Shown here one piece after another: positions 22,001-34,440 of a stretch of DNA of 64,000 nt. The notes beneath the pieces are model-generated. The model worked only from the letters and a program-made list of their open reading frames with translations, was not told where the DNA came from and did not search any database. Position 1 is the stretch's first letter. Each line of letters begins with the position of its first letter. A program made the translations under genes and the position numbers. Source of the stretch: Lepidodermella squamata (lineage: Eukaryota; Gastrotricha); assembly GCA_047495785.1 (NCBI GenBank), contig JBLDXI010000003.1, positions 3,286,001-3,350,000 on the forward strand, written 5' to 3'.

Positions 22001-22549
22001 CGGCCGCCGTGAAACCTAATTCGGAAATGCTAGTAAAATATTCATATCAAAACATTGTCTGCACAAACCGATATGATCATCCCTCGAGACGCCGTATTCC
22101 TTTCTGACGTCAGAGTTACTCAATTCGCCGCTAGGAGTTCGAACAATACCATTCTGATTTGACAAAATTATTGCGAAGCCAGAAGGACTGTTTGAGCCTT
22201 GAGTCAAATTTGTCATCGAAAAGGTCAACTCGATGTAGAAGTCGTCCAGCTTGAAAGGCTTTGGAAAGGGTATGAAAAAATCATTTGATAAGTACCTAAC
22301 ATCTGAATTTCATACCGCTCTAGCCCACATGGCGCCGTTTTGATTTTCTACCTGAGACACAAGCCTTACGGCATCAGCTGGTTTAGATGTAGTCACCAAA
22401 CCAATGGGCGGATAATACTCCCAAAGCGTTGGCAAGTCTGAAAGCCCTTGGAATGATAATGTTGGTTGGTATTGGCCGGTATTCGAGCATGTCAAAACCA
22501 CGTTTTGGTCGATTATGACCAGTGCAAAAAGGAAAATTATTGTCTGCAT
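19070..22549 (-). CDS. Lectin-like / mucin-stalk / Cys-loop ligand-gated channel fusion
   Basis: Complement of join 19070-20271, 20325-20427, 20480-21102, 21148-21367, 21414-22015, 22069-22258, 22316-22549; 1057 aa. All six introns are GT-AG, 44-57 bases long, and every phase agrees. A signal peptide (MQTIIFLFALVIIDQ) is followed by two homologous domains at about 25-275 and 290-553. Each has a W.YYPP motif, a GF.. ..NQNGIVR strand and an intron at the same place; the pattern resembles a ConA/L-type lectin fold. A Thr/Ser-rich stalk (about 554-655) joins them to a full pentameric channel subunit: WTPSFRFVN loop A, a 13-residue Cys-loop (CSMELNNYPFDKQTC), M1-M4 and a short M3-M4 loop. M2 reads SMAVLLAMGVAQSTVSSNVA, so ion selectivity is unclear. 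The lectin assignment is tentative; the channel assignment is firm. Confidence 0.85.
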
Positions 22550-23969
22550 TTCGTTAGAGGTTCGATTCCGCAAAAAGTCATTTGCGAATATTTTTTTCAA
22601 ATAGGTAGCGGAGCCTGCACGTCAATCCGATGTTATCAATAATTCATGGTCAGCCTGAAACCTGAAACTTCAAGGGATGTAAACTCTGCAGTTTTGCAAA
22701 ATAGAAGATGCAACAAATAGCTTTTTACAAGTGAGAAATTTATTTAATGGTCTAATGACGGAAACCTTTATTCATGAAAAATTCATGAATATAAAACGAG
22801 ATGCGCAGTTCGAAGGCAAGCTCATGCGGATCAACAGGCTTAAATAGGCTTATTAGCTAGGGTCGAATCTGGTGCAAATCCAAGGAATGAATCTTTTAGG
22901 CTGAAATTATAGCCCATAATATCATCATAATTGAGGCAGTGGCTAAGCCAGTGATGTTCAGCATGTTTTTATTGCATTAAGAAAACTTCAGGCTTGAATA
23001 AAAGTATGTGAATACATCGTTTTTTCCCGCAATCTCGCATCTCCTTAAACACGGGAACAAACTTCGTTAACTTAGTCAGTGTTTCGGCTGTTCAAGTTTT
23101 GGATAAGCCATTTGCAGCAATTCGATTTACCTCGGCAAAAACTGCTGGCTGAGACGGTTGGTTGTGCGAATGCTGATTGTCGCAACCTGTGCGTTCTTCA
23201 CACATCCGGCGGAATAGTAGCTAAGCGTTGCCTGGCCTTCTCTGAAAATACCTTGACTCCGCATGGTCATAAGATGAACCGGTCCCGAATAGGATCACAT
23301 CCAGGAAACCTACAAGCCCATTGGTTTCCGTGCAAGTTTTCCCAGACCAGGCGCCGGTTAGAAATTGAGAGCAGACGCGGGATTTACAGGTTCCAGTACC
23401 ACTGCCGGCTGTTATTTGAAATGCCATGAAATGGCGAGATTCGAAGCGCCACAGGCGATTCATTTTAGAACCGAAAGCTGTTTGCATCTTGACCTTATTC
23501 TTGACTTCATTTCCTGCGAGACAGTTTTAAATTACAGTTGTTATGAAGTAGCCAAAACCCAGCACAGTCTACAACCTTAACCTGAGCGAAACTTGTCATC
23601 ATTCAAGTTAATACTCAAAATAATTCTCGTATTATTCCAAATGGAATTTATCGGCTCTTCATGCTGAAGATCATGGAAGTCGTACCAGAAATTCCCGTGG
23701 AAAGCTGCCGGAAACGACACAGTCATTGGCGAGGCCTGCAATACATCTAGTGACGAAAATACAAAGCTTTTAGTAGGACAGAGCCGTTCATATCGTCATA
23801 AACGCGCTGATACAGGTTCCCTAGCTTGGACCGATGCTTGGGCATCTGGCTAGCTGGACTTGTCTGGCAAACGAAAGGCCCCTTGTCACACCCCGAGCTT
23901 TCAACAATGGGATTCATGTCTTTTTCAAGTTCTAATTATTCATTTTTCAGTATGAAGAAAATGACCTGA
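22550..23969. other. Gene-free stretch with a repeat shared with 13.7 kb
   Basis: About 23610-23700 matches 13735-13850. The ORFs at 23079-23580 on both strands show no domain pattern. No spectrin-like coding lies here, although the spectraplakin gene that follows lacks its front half. Confidence 0.5.
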
Positions 23970-26900
23970 ATTAATTTTTTCCCCGCCGACCGAAGCCTGG
24001 CCGAAGAAATTCAGGGCCAAAAGGCTCATCTACGCGAAATCGCGTCTACAGTCAAGAGAATCGCGGCCGATTTGCCGTCTGATGTCGATCAAGAGTTAGC
24101 GCAACGTCTGCAAACCGCTCGCGATTTGTGTCAATCAGTCTCGAAGCGGAACGGCGATTTGCTGTCGACTTTAGACCAGGCCATACCTCAGGCTGAGGTC
24201 TTCACCGAACTTCACGATGAATTGTCCACGTGGCTGGGCGATATCGAGTTCGAAATCAGCGACCTGGACGCTCAACCAGCTGCGGTTACGCCTGAGCGAA
24301 TTCGCCAGTTGCGAACTGCCGTTGCCGCCCTGCGTCGCCAAATCACCGATGCGAGGCCGAAAGTTGACCGGCTGGTTAAGGCCGGGTCGCTTTTGGCCAG
24401 CCTGTCGTCGCCTCAAGTCGCTGAGGGCATTCGATCGGTCTCGGATGAAGTCCGCAACAGGGTCGACGCCCTTCGCCAACGACTCCAGATGCGGTCGTCC
24501 GATCTTGACAAAACCATGGAAGCCACAGTTGAGGTAAAAAAATCCTCCTTAATTTTTTTTAATTTTTAAAATTATTTAATAATTAAAATTATTCATTAAT
24601 TAATCCTGATTAATTAATTTTTAAGGAGGAAGAACAACAAAGAAAGGTAATTGAGGTCGATTATGGGTATCTTTCACTTAAATGAGAGGAGCTTGCGAGA
24701 AATGCCTGCAATTATCTGTTCTAGTATTCGAGACATGTCCCCACCCGTCTCACTGTATAATACCAATTATTTACTCGTCTTCGTCATAATTATTATAAAG
24801 CCAGCAGTCACTTCTATATTTTTTTATGATTTTTCTGAAATTAATTTTTTTAATTAATTTTTAAGGTTTCCGAGCGATTGGATGCGGTGATGAATGTCCT
24901 GACCAAGGCGTGCGATAGGGTTGAAAGTGCTGAGCCGATTTCAGCGCAACCAGCTCGTCTCCGCGAGCAAATCGCAACAAACCGCCAACTGGTGGGCGAA
25001 CCCGAGCGGCAACTCGATGCCTTGACCGCCGTGCGCCAGGCCGCTGAGGCGCTGCTGAGCCAGGCCCCGGCCTCGGCTGCCGACGACCCGGCTGTCATGG
25101 AACTTCGAGGCAAGGTCGATAAATTGGTCAATCAGTACGATAAATTGCGGCAGATCACAGCGGCGCGGGCTGATACGTTGGACGAGGCGCTTGATGTTAG
25201 CGAGCGATTCTGGGCTCAGTTGAGTTCGTGCCAGGAGGCGATTCGCGAAATCGAGGAAGAACTCGCGCAGCACTCGCAGCCCGGCCTCGAAATGAACGAG
25301 TTGGAAGACCAGCGGCAGTTGATTGACGAAGTCGCTGAGCACCTCGTCGCTACCCGGGCTGATCTCGAAATGTTCGGAACTGACGGCGCGAGGCTGGCGG
25401 ATTTGGTCGGAAGCCAGGACAAACCGCTCGTGCAGCGAACTGTCGACGAGTTGGAACAACGCTTCGACTCACTAGTCGGGCAATACGAGACGGCTCAAAA
25501 GGCGATTGCTGCCGCTTACGAACGGACGCACGATTTCAACTCGAGGGTCGCCCTTGTTTTGGACCAGCTTAAACTCTGTGATGAGCAGTTCGAACTAATG
25601 GGCCGAGTCCCGGGTGATATCGATGCGGTTAAGGCTCAAGTCGCTCAGGTTAAGGACTTCCGCGAGGGGGTGATGTCCCTCAAGCCGAATATTGACGAAT
25701 TGAAGAAAATCGGCGAGCAATTGCTGAACGCGGCCGGAATTTCGCCGGGTGAAGAACGAAGCCTGGCGATTACCGAGCCGCTGCAGCAGTTAACCTCTCA
25801 CTGGGAGAAGTTGCTAGGCAACGGAGCGAGGCGAAGTGCGAAATTGGACCTCGCCCTGTTGGAAATGGGTTATTTCAACGAGGCGGTCGCTGAACTGACC
25901 GCGTGGCTTGAAGAGACCGAAAAACAGCTGGACGACGCGCCGCCGGTTAGCGGCGACGCAACGGCGGCTGAGATTGAAATGACGAAGTTGCAACTGCTGC
26001 AGAACGATCTGGACCAGCATCGAGATGCGATGGAGAATGTCATGTCGGCGGCGCAGCGCGTTATCGCGTCTGAGGCTGGCGCGACCGCCGTTGATATGCG
26101 GCGCCGGTTGGATGAGATTGACGCGCAGTGGCGGCGAGTTTTGGCGAAGGCTCGCGATCGCCAGTTGTACCTGGACGGCGCGCTGAGAACTGCGTCGAAT
26201 TTCCACGACGAACTCGATAAAGTCCTTGAAGATCTGTCCCAGGTTGATAGCCTGCTAGCAACCAGCCGGCCAATCGGCGGAACGCCCGAGTCTGCTAGTC
26301 AACAATTGACTGAATTCCTTTCGTTGCAAAACGAATTGAAGCCCCTGCTAGCGCGGGCTATTGAGTTGAAGGAGGCTGGAGCCACCTTAACGAATTCAGC
26401 GACTGATACGGCTCAGGAGATTTTGGGCTATCAGCTCGAGCAGCTTGACCAGCGTTGTAGTAATATCAGCGAAAAATCAGCAGTCAAGCGGAAACAGCTT
26501 GAAGACGCCGTGCAGGGTGCGATTGATTTCGATGCGAAGCACGAGGCCTTCACCGCGTGGTTAAGCGAGGCGGAACGGTTGGTGGTCTCCAACAACCAGT
26601 CGCAGCCAGTCTCGCGGGCCCTGTCCACCTTAACCGTGCAACAGGAGGAGCATCGGAAACTACTCGCGTCTCTGGCTGAACAGGCGCAGAAGTTGAACGA
26701 GCTAGACGCGGCTGGTACCCATCTGCAGTACTTTGCCATTAAGCCGGACGCGATTCAAATCAAGAATATGCTACTAGCGGTTTCGCATCGTTGGGACAAG
26801 CTCAAGTCGAAGGTTGCGGACCGCACTGCGCAGATTGATTTCGCTATGCGGGATGCTAAGCAGTTCTATGCCGATCAGAAGGAACTCTGCGACTATCTCG

Positions 26901-29900
26901 ACGCGATTAAGGACAAACTAGCGGCGGAACCAGCGGCGACGGTTGATGAGCCGGAGCGCATCAGGGCTTTGTTAGCTCGCCAACGCGACATTTCGCGCCA
27001 GTTGGATGCGAAACAAGCGGCTTATGACGCGGTTGTACGCCAGGGAACGTCGCTGATTGACCGCTCGACTGAATCTGACCGTATGGAACTGCAAAATTTG
27101 GTCACTGGCCTCAAGGAACGGTGGGTAGACTGCCGGACAAGTTGCAGCGAAAGACAGCAAAAACTCGAAGATGTCCTATTGCTATCAGGTTCGTATCATA
27201 AAATTTTGAATTATTTGAAAAATTCGAATAATAATTGAAAAATTGAGATTTAAAATTATTTTTTAAGAATTTAAATTTATTTTTGAAATTTTAAATTTTT
27301 TTGAAAAATTCTAAATTTCGTAAAATTCAATTTTGAACTAAAAATTAAAAATTAAAAATTTTTACAATTTTTTCAATTTTATATGAATTTTTCTAAAATT
27401 TTGGAAAAATAATTGGAATTTTAATAATTTTTTTTTCATTTTTCAGGACAATTCCGCGAAGCTCTTCAGGCTCTGCTTGAATGGCTCGGTCGTACCGAAC
27501 CGTTGCTGTCGGACGAAACATCAGTGCGAGGCGATTCGGATACCGTCGCGCGACTCCTCGACGAGCAGAATCTCTTTGAAGCCGAATTTGCGAAACGCGC
27601 CGTTATGGTCGACCAAGTCAAGCGCCAGGCCGTTCAAGTGCTGCAGCAGGGCCCCGACGGCTCGTTACCAGCCGACGGGCCGCGCCTCCAGTCGGAACTC
27701 GCCGATTTGGAAGCGACCTGGGCGAATGTGTCGAAATTGTCGCAACAACGCTCGGCCCGCTTGGCTGAGGCGAAAATAGTCGCGGATAAATTTGCGTCGC
27801 TGAACCGCGGCCTGCTCGACTGGCTTCAGTCGGCGGAGAACCGCGTCAGGGCGCAGGGCCCCGTGCCGCTGGGTGACCGCGGCGAACTGGTCATTCAACA
27901 GGCCGATGTTCGCGATTTGTTGGAGCTCGCCGAGACGAAACAGCCAGATCTGAACGAGGCGCAAGCTGTTGGCCGGTCGATTTTGGAACAATGCCACCCG
28001 GACGCTATCGTCCCAGTCCGCCACTGGATGACCGTACTGCAATCGCGGTGGGAAGAAGTTGTCCCGGGCGTTCTAACTCGTCGCCTTCAACAACTGGACG
28101 AGGCGTTGTCGCAGCTTCAAATGTCGGAGCAGCTTCTCTCGGAACTGCTCGCCTGGCTAACCGGGGCTGAGGCGACGTTGAAAGCGCTGAACGAACAACC
28201 GATTCCGAATGACACGCAGGTTATTCAACAGCTGTTGAAAGAACACGAAGATTTCGAGTCGGAGATGAACAGCCGTAAGACGGATGTTGACAAGGTGACT
28301 AAAAACCAGCGTCGCCTCAACGCTCACCCGGCTGAAATGCTGGACCATTCAATCTCGCCGAACTTCCTAGCCGAGGGCGGTATGAAGCGAACGATTTCAT
28401 CGACGCTGAAAACCGGCAAAGGCAAACCGGGCCAGCCGTCATCGGGCGGTATCAGCCTATCGGGTACCATGGGCAATCTGGCGAGCAATGAGCCGCGTTT
28501 CGCCGATCCTCAGGTCGATAATATGTACGCGACGTGGCGCCGAGTTTGGCTGTTGGTCGTCGAAAGACGGCGCCGTCTCATGGAGGCGCTCGAGTACAGC
28601 AAAGAGGTAAATTTCCGGCGAAATCAAATTTTTCAAAAATTCCACCTTAAAAATAGTTTTACGCACAAATTTCGCTTTCATTTCATTTAATTAATGTTAT
28701 TTTTTGTAATAATTTCACTTATATCGAAAGATTGCCAATCACAAAGAGGTACATTTTGAAACAGTGTCGTGTTATATATTATATGCTATCCTGGACACGT
28801 TCGAAATTGAGCGAAAAAGTTGAATCCTCTCCATTAGATTTGATGAAAAAATATGCTGTTTTCAATGTAGCGTGCATGTTATATTGCTGAAAAATGGAGA
28901 AAATTTCAATCAAATATAGCTATACCCTCTAATTTTTACGTCTGTAAACAATATAAAAGCCCATTATGTTTATTGAAAATTTCGATAATATTATATTATA
29001 AGCATGGCTTTTAATTATATTGAAAAATATTATCATCTGTCTATTTGCGCTTTTGAATACACAAGTTGCCCTTTAATTTTTATGTGTTTGCTTCTATTTT
29101 TCTGTAAAATCGAGAATTTTTCTAATTTTAACTGTTTTCACAGACCGAACGTTTGAAGAACTTCAACTTCGACGACTGGCGCCGGCGCTATTTAGGCTGG
29201 ATGAATCACAACAAGACGCGCATCATGGACTTTTTCCGTCAGCAAGACCGTGACCGTGACGGCAAGTTGACGCGCGAGGAGTTCATTGAGGGCATCATTC
29301 AGTCGAAATTCCCGACCAGCCGCCTTGAAATGGAGTGCGTCGCCGATATTTTCGACTCGAATGCCGATAATTACATCGACTATTCCGAATTCGTTCGTGC
29401 CCTTAAACCGGACACTAATGTAATTTTTTTCGATTTTTTCCGAATATTTTGAAAAAAATTTAATTTTTTCTAGCATGTTCGAGGCGAGGGTGAACAAATT
29501 GCTGAAGAAATGAATCGCCAAGTTGCTCAATGCACGTGCCAACAACGTTACCGTATCGAAAAAGTGGACGAGCGTAAATATCGCGTAAGTTAAAAAAATT
29601 TAAAAATTTTGAACAAATTTAATTTTCGAAGTTTTTACAGTTTGGCAAAGAGCAAAAATTATGCTTAGTCCGCATTCTGTCATCAACTGTTATGGTACGA
29701 GTTGGCGGTGGCTGGGTAGCTTTGGACGAATTCCTGGTGAAGAACGATCCTTGCCGAGGTAAGAATTTTTAAAATTTACCCGATTTTTTTCTGGCTTCAA
29801 TTTGTCAAGCGTTCACTCACGCTTTTAAGTTTTAGCGTAATGAAGTTCACAGTAATATTAATTTTATTCAATCATGTGTATCAGCCGCTATTACCGTCTG

Positions 29901-30986
29901 CGATTTTTGCCTCCGAAGTAAGTGAAGTTGTCTTGAAAAAAAATAAGCCGCATCCCTTGTTCGGTTTTATGTTTTGACAAAATGTCTCGTGCCAAAAAAA
30001 ACTCATTTGTTGTGTCGTGCCCTTTCATATTATGTGTTTAATTTATTTAAGAAAAAAAAAATTCCGAAATTATTTTTTCAAGCGGCATGAGGGTTTCTGC
30101 GTGATTTCTTGATCTCTCGTGTTTGCTTTTTTTCGGTGCATGGTTTATTTTGCATTTATGGTGGCCCGGTAACTTTTCGTGTGTGAAACTATTTTATATT
30201 GATAACTAATTCGGAGAAATTATATATTATTATTATAACCAGGCATGATGTCAGACGTGCGCAAAACACTGACTAGTAAATTGCGCCAACATTCGCCGAG
30301 TGAATGCTCGGTCGCCGCATCAGCATCAGCATCCTCAGGATTTATTACCCGTAATTACCGAGTGTAGTAAAAAAATTGAGTTGGAGTGAAAAAATTAAGT
30401 TGGATGATATTTAGCTCTAGAAAATTATTTTTCTGTTGTCAACTTTTTTAGTCGATTTTTTCGAAATTTTTATTAATTTTATTTTCGATTTTTTCCAGCT
30501 AAAGGACGTACAAATATCGAATTGCGAGAGAAGTTTTTGTTGCCGGACGGCGCCAGTCAAGCGATGGCGCCTTTTGTGGCGAAATCGATGGCGGCGCGCC
30601 CGCCCAGCGCCGGGCCGTCGCAGTCGCCGCCGCACAGCCACGCGCACCCGCCGCACGACCACGCCCACCCTCACACGCCGAAGACGACAACGGCGCAGAG
30701 CCCGCGCGCGACCACGCCATCGTCAACCGGGCCGCGCATCAAGGTGAAATCGAACCTGTTGGCGGCGCCGAAAAACGGCTCGACGCCGACGAAACCTCGA
30801 ACTGGGCCTGGCGCGGTGAGCCGCACCCCGGGCACGCGCACCCCGGGCAGCATCGGCAGCCGGACGCCGCAGATCCGATCGGGACACGGGTCTTCGATCG
30901 ACCTGACGGCGCCGTCGCCGCGTGTCCGCAAGCCGTCGACCTCATCAGCGGCGCAAAATGGCGCAAATGGCGCGTCGCACCACTGA
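23970..30986 (+). CDS. Spectraplakin C-terminal part: spectrin repeats, EF hands, GAS2
   Basis: Join 23970-24533 (5' limit uncertain), 24866-27188, 27447-28606, 29144-29419, 29474-29584, 29641-29758, 30499-30986; about 1,680 aa, phases consistent. About a dozen spectrin repeats (helical, W- and Q-rich units) fill the first three exons. Two EF hands follow ([13 protein letters not shown] and [13 protein letters not shown]), then a GAS2 microtubule-binding domain ([31 protein letters not shown]) and a Pro/Ser/Thr/Arg-rich basic tail. Such proteins crosslink actin and microtubules. The CH actin-binding and plakin domains expected far upstream are absent, and the first exon has no clear acceptor before an in-frame stop at 23967, so the gene is either 5'-truncated, starts internally (Met at 24072) or is cut by an assembly join. 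Confidence 0.9.
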
Positions 30987-33253
30987 AAAAACAAAACAAA
31001 CAAATATTCGAGCTTTCTTCTTCCGTTACAACAATAGCGAGGAAACACACTATTTACCCGAAATTTTTTCTATCGAAGTCCAATATTAAATGTGGTTACA
31101 TTTCTTAGCGTTGTGCTTGATATAAACTGAGACGATGATTGTTTTTTTTGCGTGTCCTGATAAATTGTAAATAATATTGTTACTCATGATGAATATATTA
31201 TTATTCGAAAAATGAACGATGCTTCCTACTTGTGTATTACTATGCGGCTTGCTAGTAGGTGGGTGACTCGATGAGGCCTTGAACATTATATACAAGACTA
31301 CTATAGCAGAAAAATTGTTTGTGCAAAACATTGAATGCTACAATTTGTACAGTTACGATGTAAAATAATTTCGATGATTGATTGAAATATTATTATTACT
31401 ATTACCTGTTATATTATACTGAATGAAGAAAATTATGACGACGATATTTACATCAGTAATAATTTGATGAAGCTATTTCATGCAATACGGCTGTTGAAAA
31501 TATACATAAAAAAAGAGCTATGTCACCCGTTTACCGACAGAACATCATCAGTATGCATATATCATTATAGCGCCTTTTATTTGGAGACAAAACAAAAATG
31601 AGACGATTTTGAAGAAATAAAATACTGCTTATTTAAAATTACGGTTGAGCGTTTTTTTTCGAGTTGAAATACTGGAGTTCAGTTCGGTTAGGTTTACATG
31701 TGGTGTAAGGGCAGTATTTGATACCATGGTTATCGGAATAATCTGGAATTTTCTGGTTGGAATCAAAGCATTCACCTCAAAACAGATTTTCGCTCACGGG
31801 TCTAAAAAATAATGTATCCAAATATATTTGCAATTTGCACCACTAAAAACGAGGCTCTAGCACTAAATTTAAGCGTCCTGGCACTAAATGTATCATATTT
31901 TTGCGATTTCGGCATTTTCGTTTTTTGATCGATGCTCCATCCTCCTCCATGAACTTATGATTTTTTATTTTAGCTACCTGGCGCCCTAAGCTACGTAGAA
32001 AAATTATCGCCGTTGGGTTCCACTGAGGCTGAAAATCACTGATTTATAAAGTCGATACTTGGAATCGATATCGGCTCTGCATGCTGAAGTAGAAATCATA
32101 CACTTACTGCTTTTTACGCATAATATGAAGATCTATCGGTTAGGCATGACAACAAAAAATTGAGATTCCAGAGAAGACATGAAACTCGAAATAACATATT
32201 TAAGGGAAATCTAGTGCTGAAGTCTCAAATTTAGTGCTGTAACCCTTAATTTAGGGTGCGCACTTGGCACATCCAAAAATAATATTTTTTCACCATTATA
32301 GAGGTTCCAGCAGTACAATTTTCCGATTCTTCGCGACTTGGCGTATTTCTCTTGATCTTGACCCCCACGACCCTGGGATTGTTATATTAGCTATCTGGTA
32401 TCCTCAGCTGGGGACAAGCATTTTTAAGGTTTGCTTCGAAGACTTCTAATATTATGGGAAAAATCACTGATTTGTAATTTGTAAAATCGATACTTGCAAT
32501 CGATATCGGCTATACAGGCTGAAGTACAACTCGTGAACTTGCCGCTGGTAGCGTAACGTAAGTTGTGAGATCTAACGGTTAGGATTGATCCGAATTTTAG
32601 GAAAGACGAGAAACTGGAAAACCCTCACACTGGGACCATCTTGAGTTCTGGAACCCTAAATTTGGGACATATTGGAGCATCTTTCACTCACCTGAAATGC
32701 CTAATCAAACTTTATCGATAAAGAATCGAAAGTTTCATGCCTATGGAAGGGGTCAACTAACAACAAGAACCCGTCACGATTTGTGGAAAGCTGTGCATAC
32801 ATGCTAGGATGCGCCTTGAACTTTGCCCAACAGCTTTGAAGGTTGCCACTAGGTACATTTTCCGAGGCCTGCCTGATTTGGTTGTAGTTCCTATTTCTTG
32901 TATCCAGGATAATCCAGTGATTTTTCGATAACAAAATTGCACCTTTGATGACCTTGTGAAAAAATTCAAGCCACACGCCTGTTTCAGCAAGCGCGGGTGT
33001 TCTACTTTGCTGCTGGCGTCGGTGGAAAAAAACCCGTTTGAAACCGGACTCGAAAATAATTATATGGGCAAAATAACAAACTCGCGATTGCAAACTCGCG
33101 CACGTGTCACACATCTCACCGCAGCGTTGCACAACACGGAAAACCGGTGGGTCGGTAGCATATTTAAGGCCATACCGGAGGCTGGTTAAACATCAATCAG
33201 CGTTTTCTCTTATTCTTTGAATAGTTTTCAATTCGAGAAGTCTCATTCCAAAG
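30987..33253. other. Spectraplakin 3' UTR, then gene-free spacer
   Basis: A long AT-rich 3' UTR probably extends to AATAAA near 31616. Beyond it there is no supported gene; short ORFs at 32264-33189 lack features. A TATA-like ATATTTAAG for the next gene lies near 33160. Confidence 0.55.
31850..32660. repeat. Diverged tandem duplication
   Basis: Words recur in the same order in about 31850-32110 and 32200-32530: TTAGTGCTG/TTTAGTGC, GCGAxTTGGCxT, TTAGCTAxCTGGxxTCCTxAGCT-like text, GATACTTGxAATCGATATCGGCT and GCTGAAGTA. The copies are diverged, so this is an old duplication or two copies of one element. Confidence 0.5.
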
Positions 33254-33928
33254 ATGCGTCTTGTTTTGGTTGCAGCTGTCGTTGCTCTTTTCTGCATCGG
33301 TGAGCATAGGAGAAATCGTATCAGTGATCTTCTTATATTTGTGTTGATTTTTTCGCCAGCCGCCACCTCGGCGAACCTTGGCAAACGTGGACGTGGCAAC
33401 AATGTTTCCGCCTCGGTGAACAAGCGCTCGGCCTCCGCCTCGGCTGGCAATGACGGTCGTCGTGGTCGCTTCTTCGGCCGCAAGGGTCGTCGCGGCAACT
33501 TCGCCTCTGCCTCGGTCAACCGCCGCTCCGCCTCGGCTTCTGCCGGCAACAACCGTGGTCGTCGCGGCTTCTTCGGTCGCCGTCGCGGTGGCAACTACGC
33601 CTCGGCCTCCGTCAACAAGAACTCCGCCTCGGCGAGTGCTGGTGACAACCGTGGTCGCCGTGGTCACTTCGTCGGCCGCCGTGGCTCCCGCTCGTCCCTG
33701 TCTGGTTCCTTCCGCGGCCGTCGCCACGGACGCGGTTTCTATGGCCGTCGCCACGGTGGTCGCTTCGGTCGCCGCGGTTTCGGATATGGCCGTCACGGTC
33801 GTCGCGGATTCCACGGCCGTGGTCGCCATGGTTACGGCTACGGTCGTTTCGGCCATCGCGGTTTCTACAGCGGCTCGTCCTCGGCCGGCGACTTCTACGG
33901 CCGTCGCAATGGCTGGTACTGGCATTAA
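33254..33928 (+). CDS. Secreted Gly/Arg/Ser-Ala repeat protein, type GR, copy 2
   Basis: Join 33254-33299 and 33360-33928; 204 aa. The signal-peptide exon encodes MRLVLVAAVVALFCI. The mature protein starts AATSANLGKRGRGNNVSASV, then alternates SASASAGNDGRRGRFFGRK-type blocks with FASASVNRRSASASAG blocks. The second half is Gly/Arg/His/Tyr-rich (GRRGFGYGRHGRRGFHGRG) and ends NGWYWH. That ending is shared with the GR genes at 57.5 and 60.7 kb but not with GR1. It lies 145 bases before an SK gene on the same strand, forming the outer part of the left arm of the large inverted repeat. Function unknown; secreted structural protein inferred. Confidence 0.85.
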   Translation: MRLVLVAAVVALFCIGEHRRNRISDLLIFVLIFSPAATSANLGKRGRGNNVSASVNKRSASASAGNDGRRGRFFGRKGRRGNFASASVNRRSASASAGNNRGRRGFFGRRRGGNYASASVNKNSASASAGDNRGRRGHFVGRRGSRSSLSGSFRGRRHGRGFYGRRHGGRFGRRGFGYGRHGRRGFHGRGRHGYGYGRFGHRGFYSGSSSAGDFYGRRNGWYWH

Positions 33929-34372
33929 GCTCATCTTCGAGAACATTCCCCAAGAACATTCAAAAATTCAAATTTATCCAGCTATATTTGATGGAAAATG
34001 CAAATTATTTTGTCTATCAAGACTTTCCTAATTCATCTTCATTTTAGAATATTTTGTTCTGATTTATCTAAGATGCGAGGTTTCTTGGTTCTTTCTATCA
34101 TCGCTTTGGGCTGCATCGGTAGGATTCACCCAGTTATGCATAATCATAACGATTACTTTTTTTCCGTTTCCAGCCTTGAGCTCAGCAACGTTCGACTACG
34201 GTAAAAAGGACGGACACAAGGGCGGCTACGGCAAGGGATATGATGGTCACAAGGGTGGCTACGGCAAGGGCCATGGCAAGGGAGGTCGCCGTGCTTCCTA
34301 CTCCGCTTCGGTCGACCAACGCGACACCTACGACCGCAAGTCCGCCTCTGCTGAGCAAGAGAACGGTGCCGT

Positions 34373-34440
34373 CATTATACTCCCGTTTTGCAGGTCAAAG
34401 ATCACACGTGCACACGTGATCAAAACGTGTGATCAAAACA
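34373..34440 (+). repeat. Left terminal inverted repeat, outer part
   Basis: Matches the complement of 37220-37287 with one G/A difference. The remaining 17 bases of this repeat (CATAGACATAATATCAG) lie at 34872-34888, beyond the foldback insert. Confidence 0.9.

Noticed and set aside
23079-23580. ORFs on both strands before the spectraplakin gene, some with scattered Cys
   Set aside because: No recognisable pattern, no signal peptide or spliceable partner; overlapping frames suggest chance.
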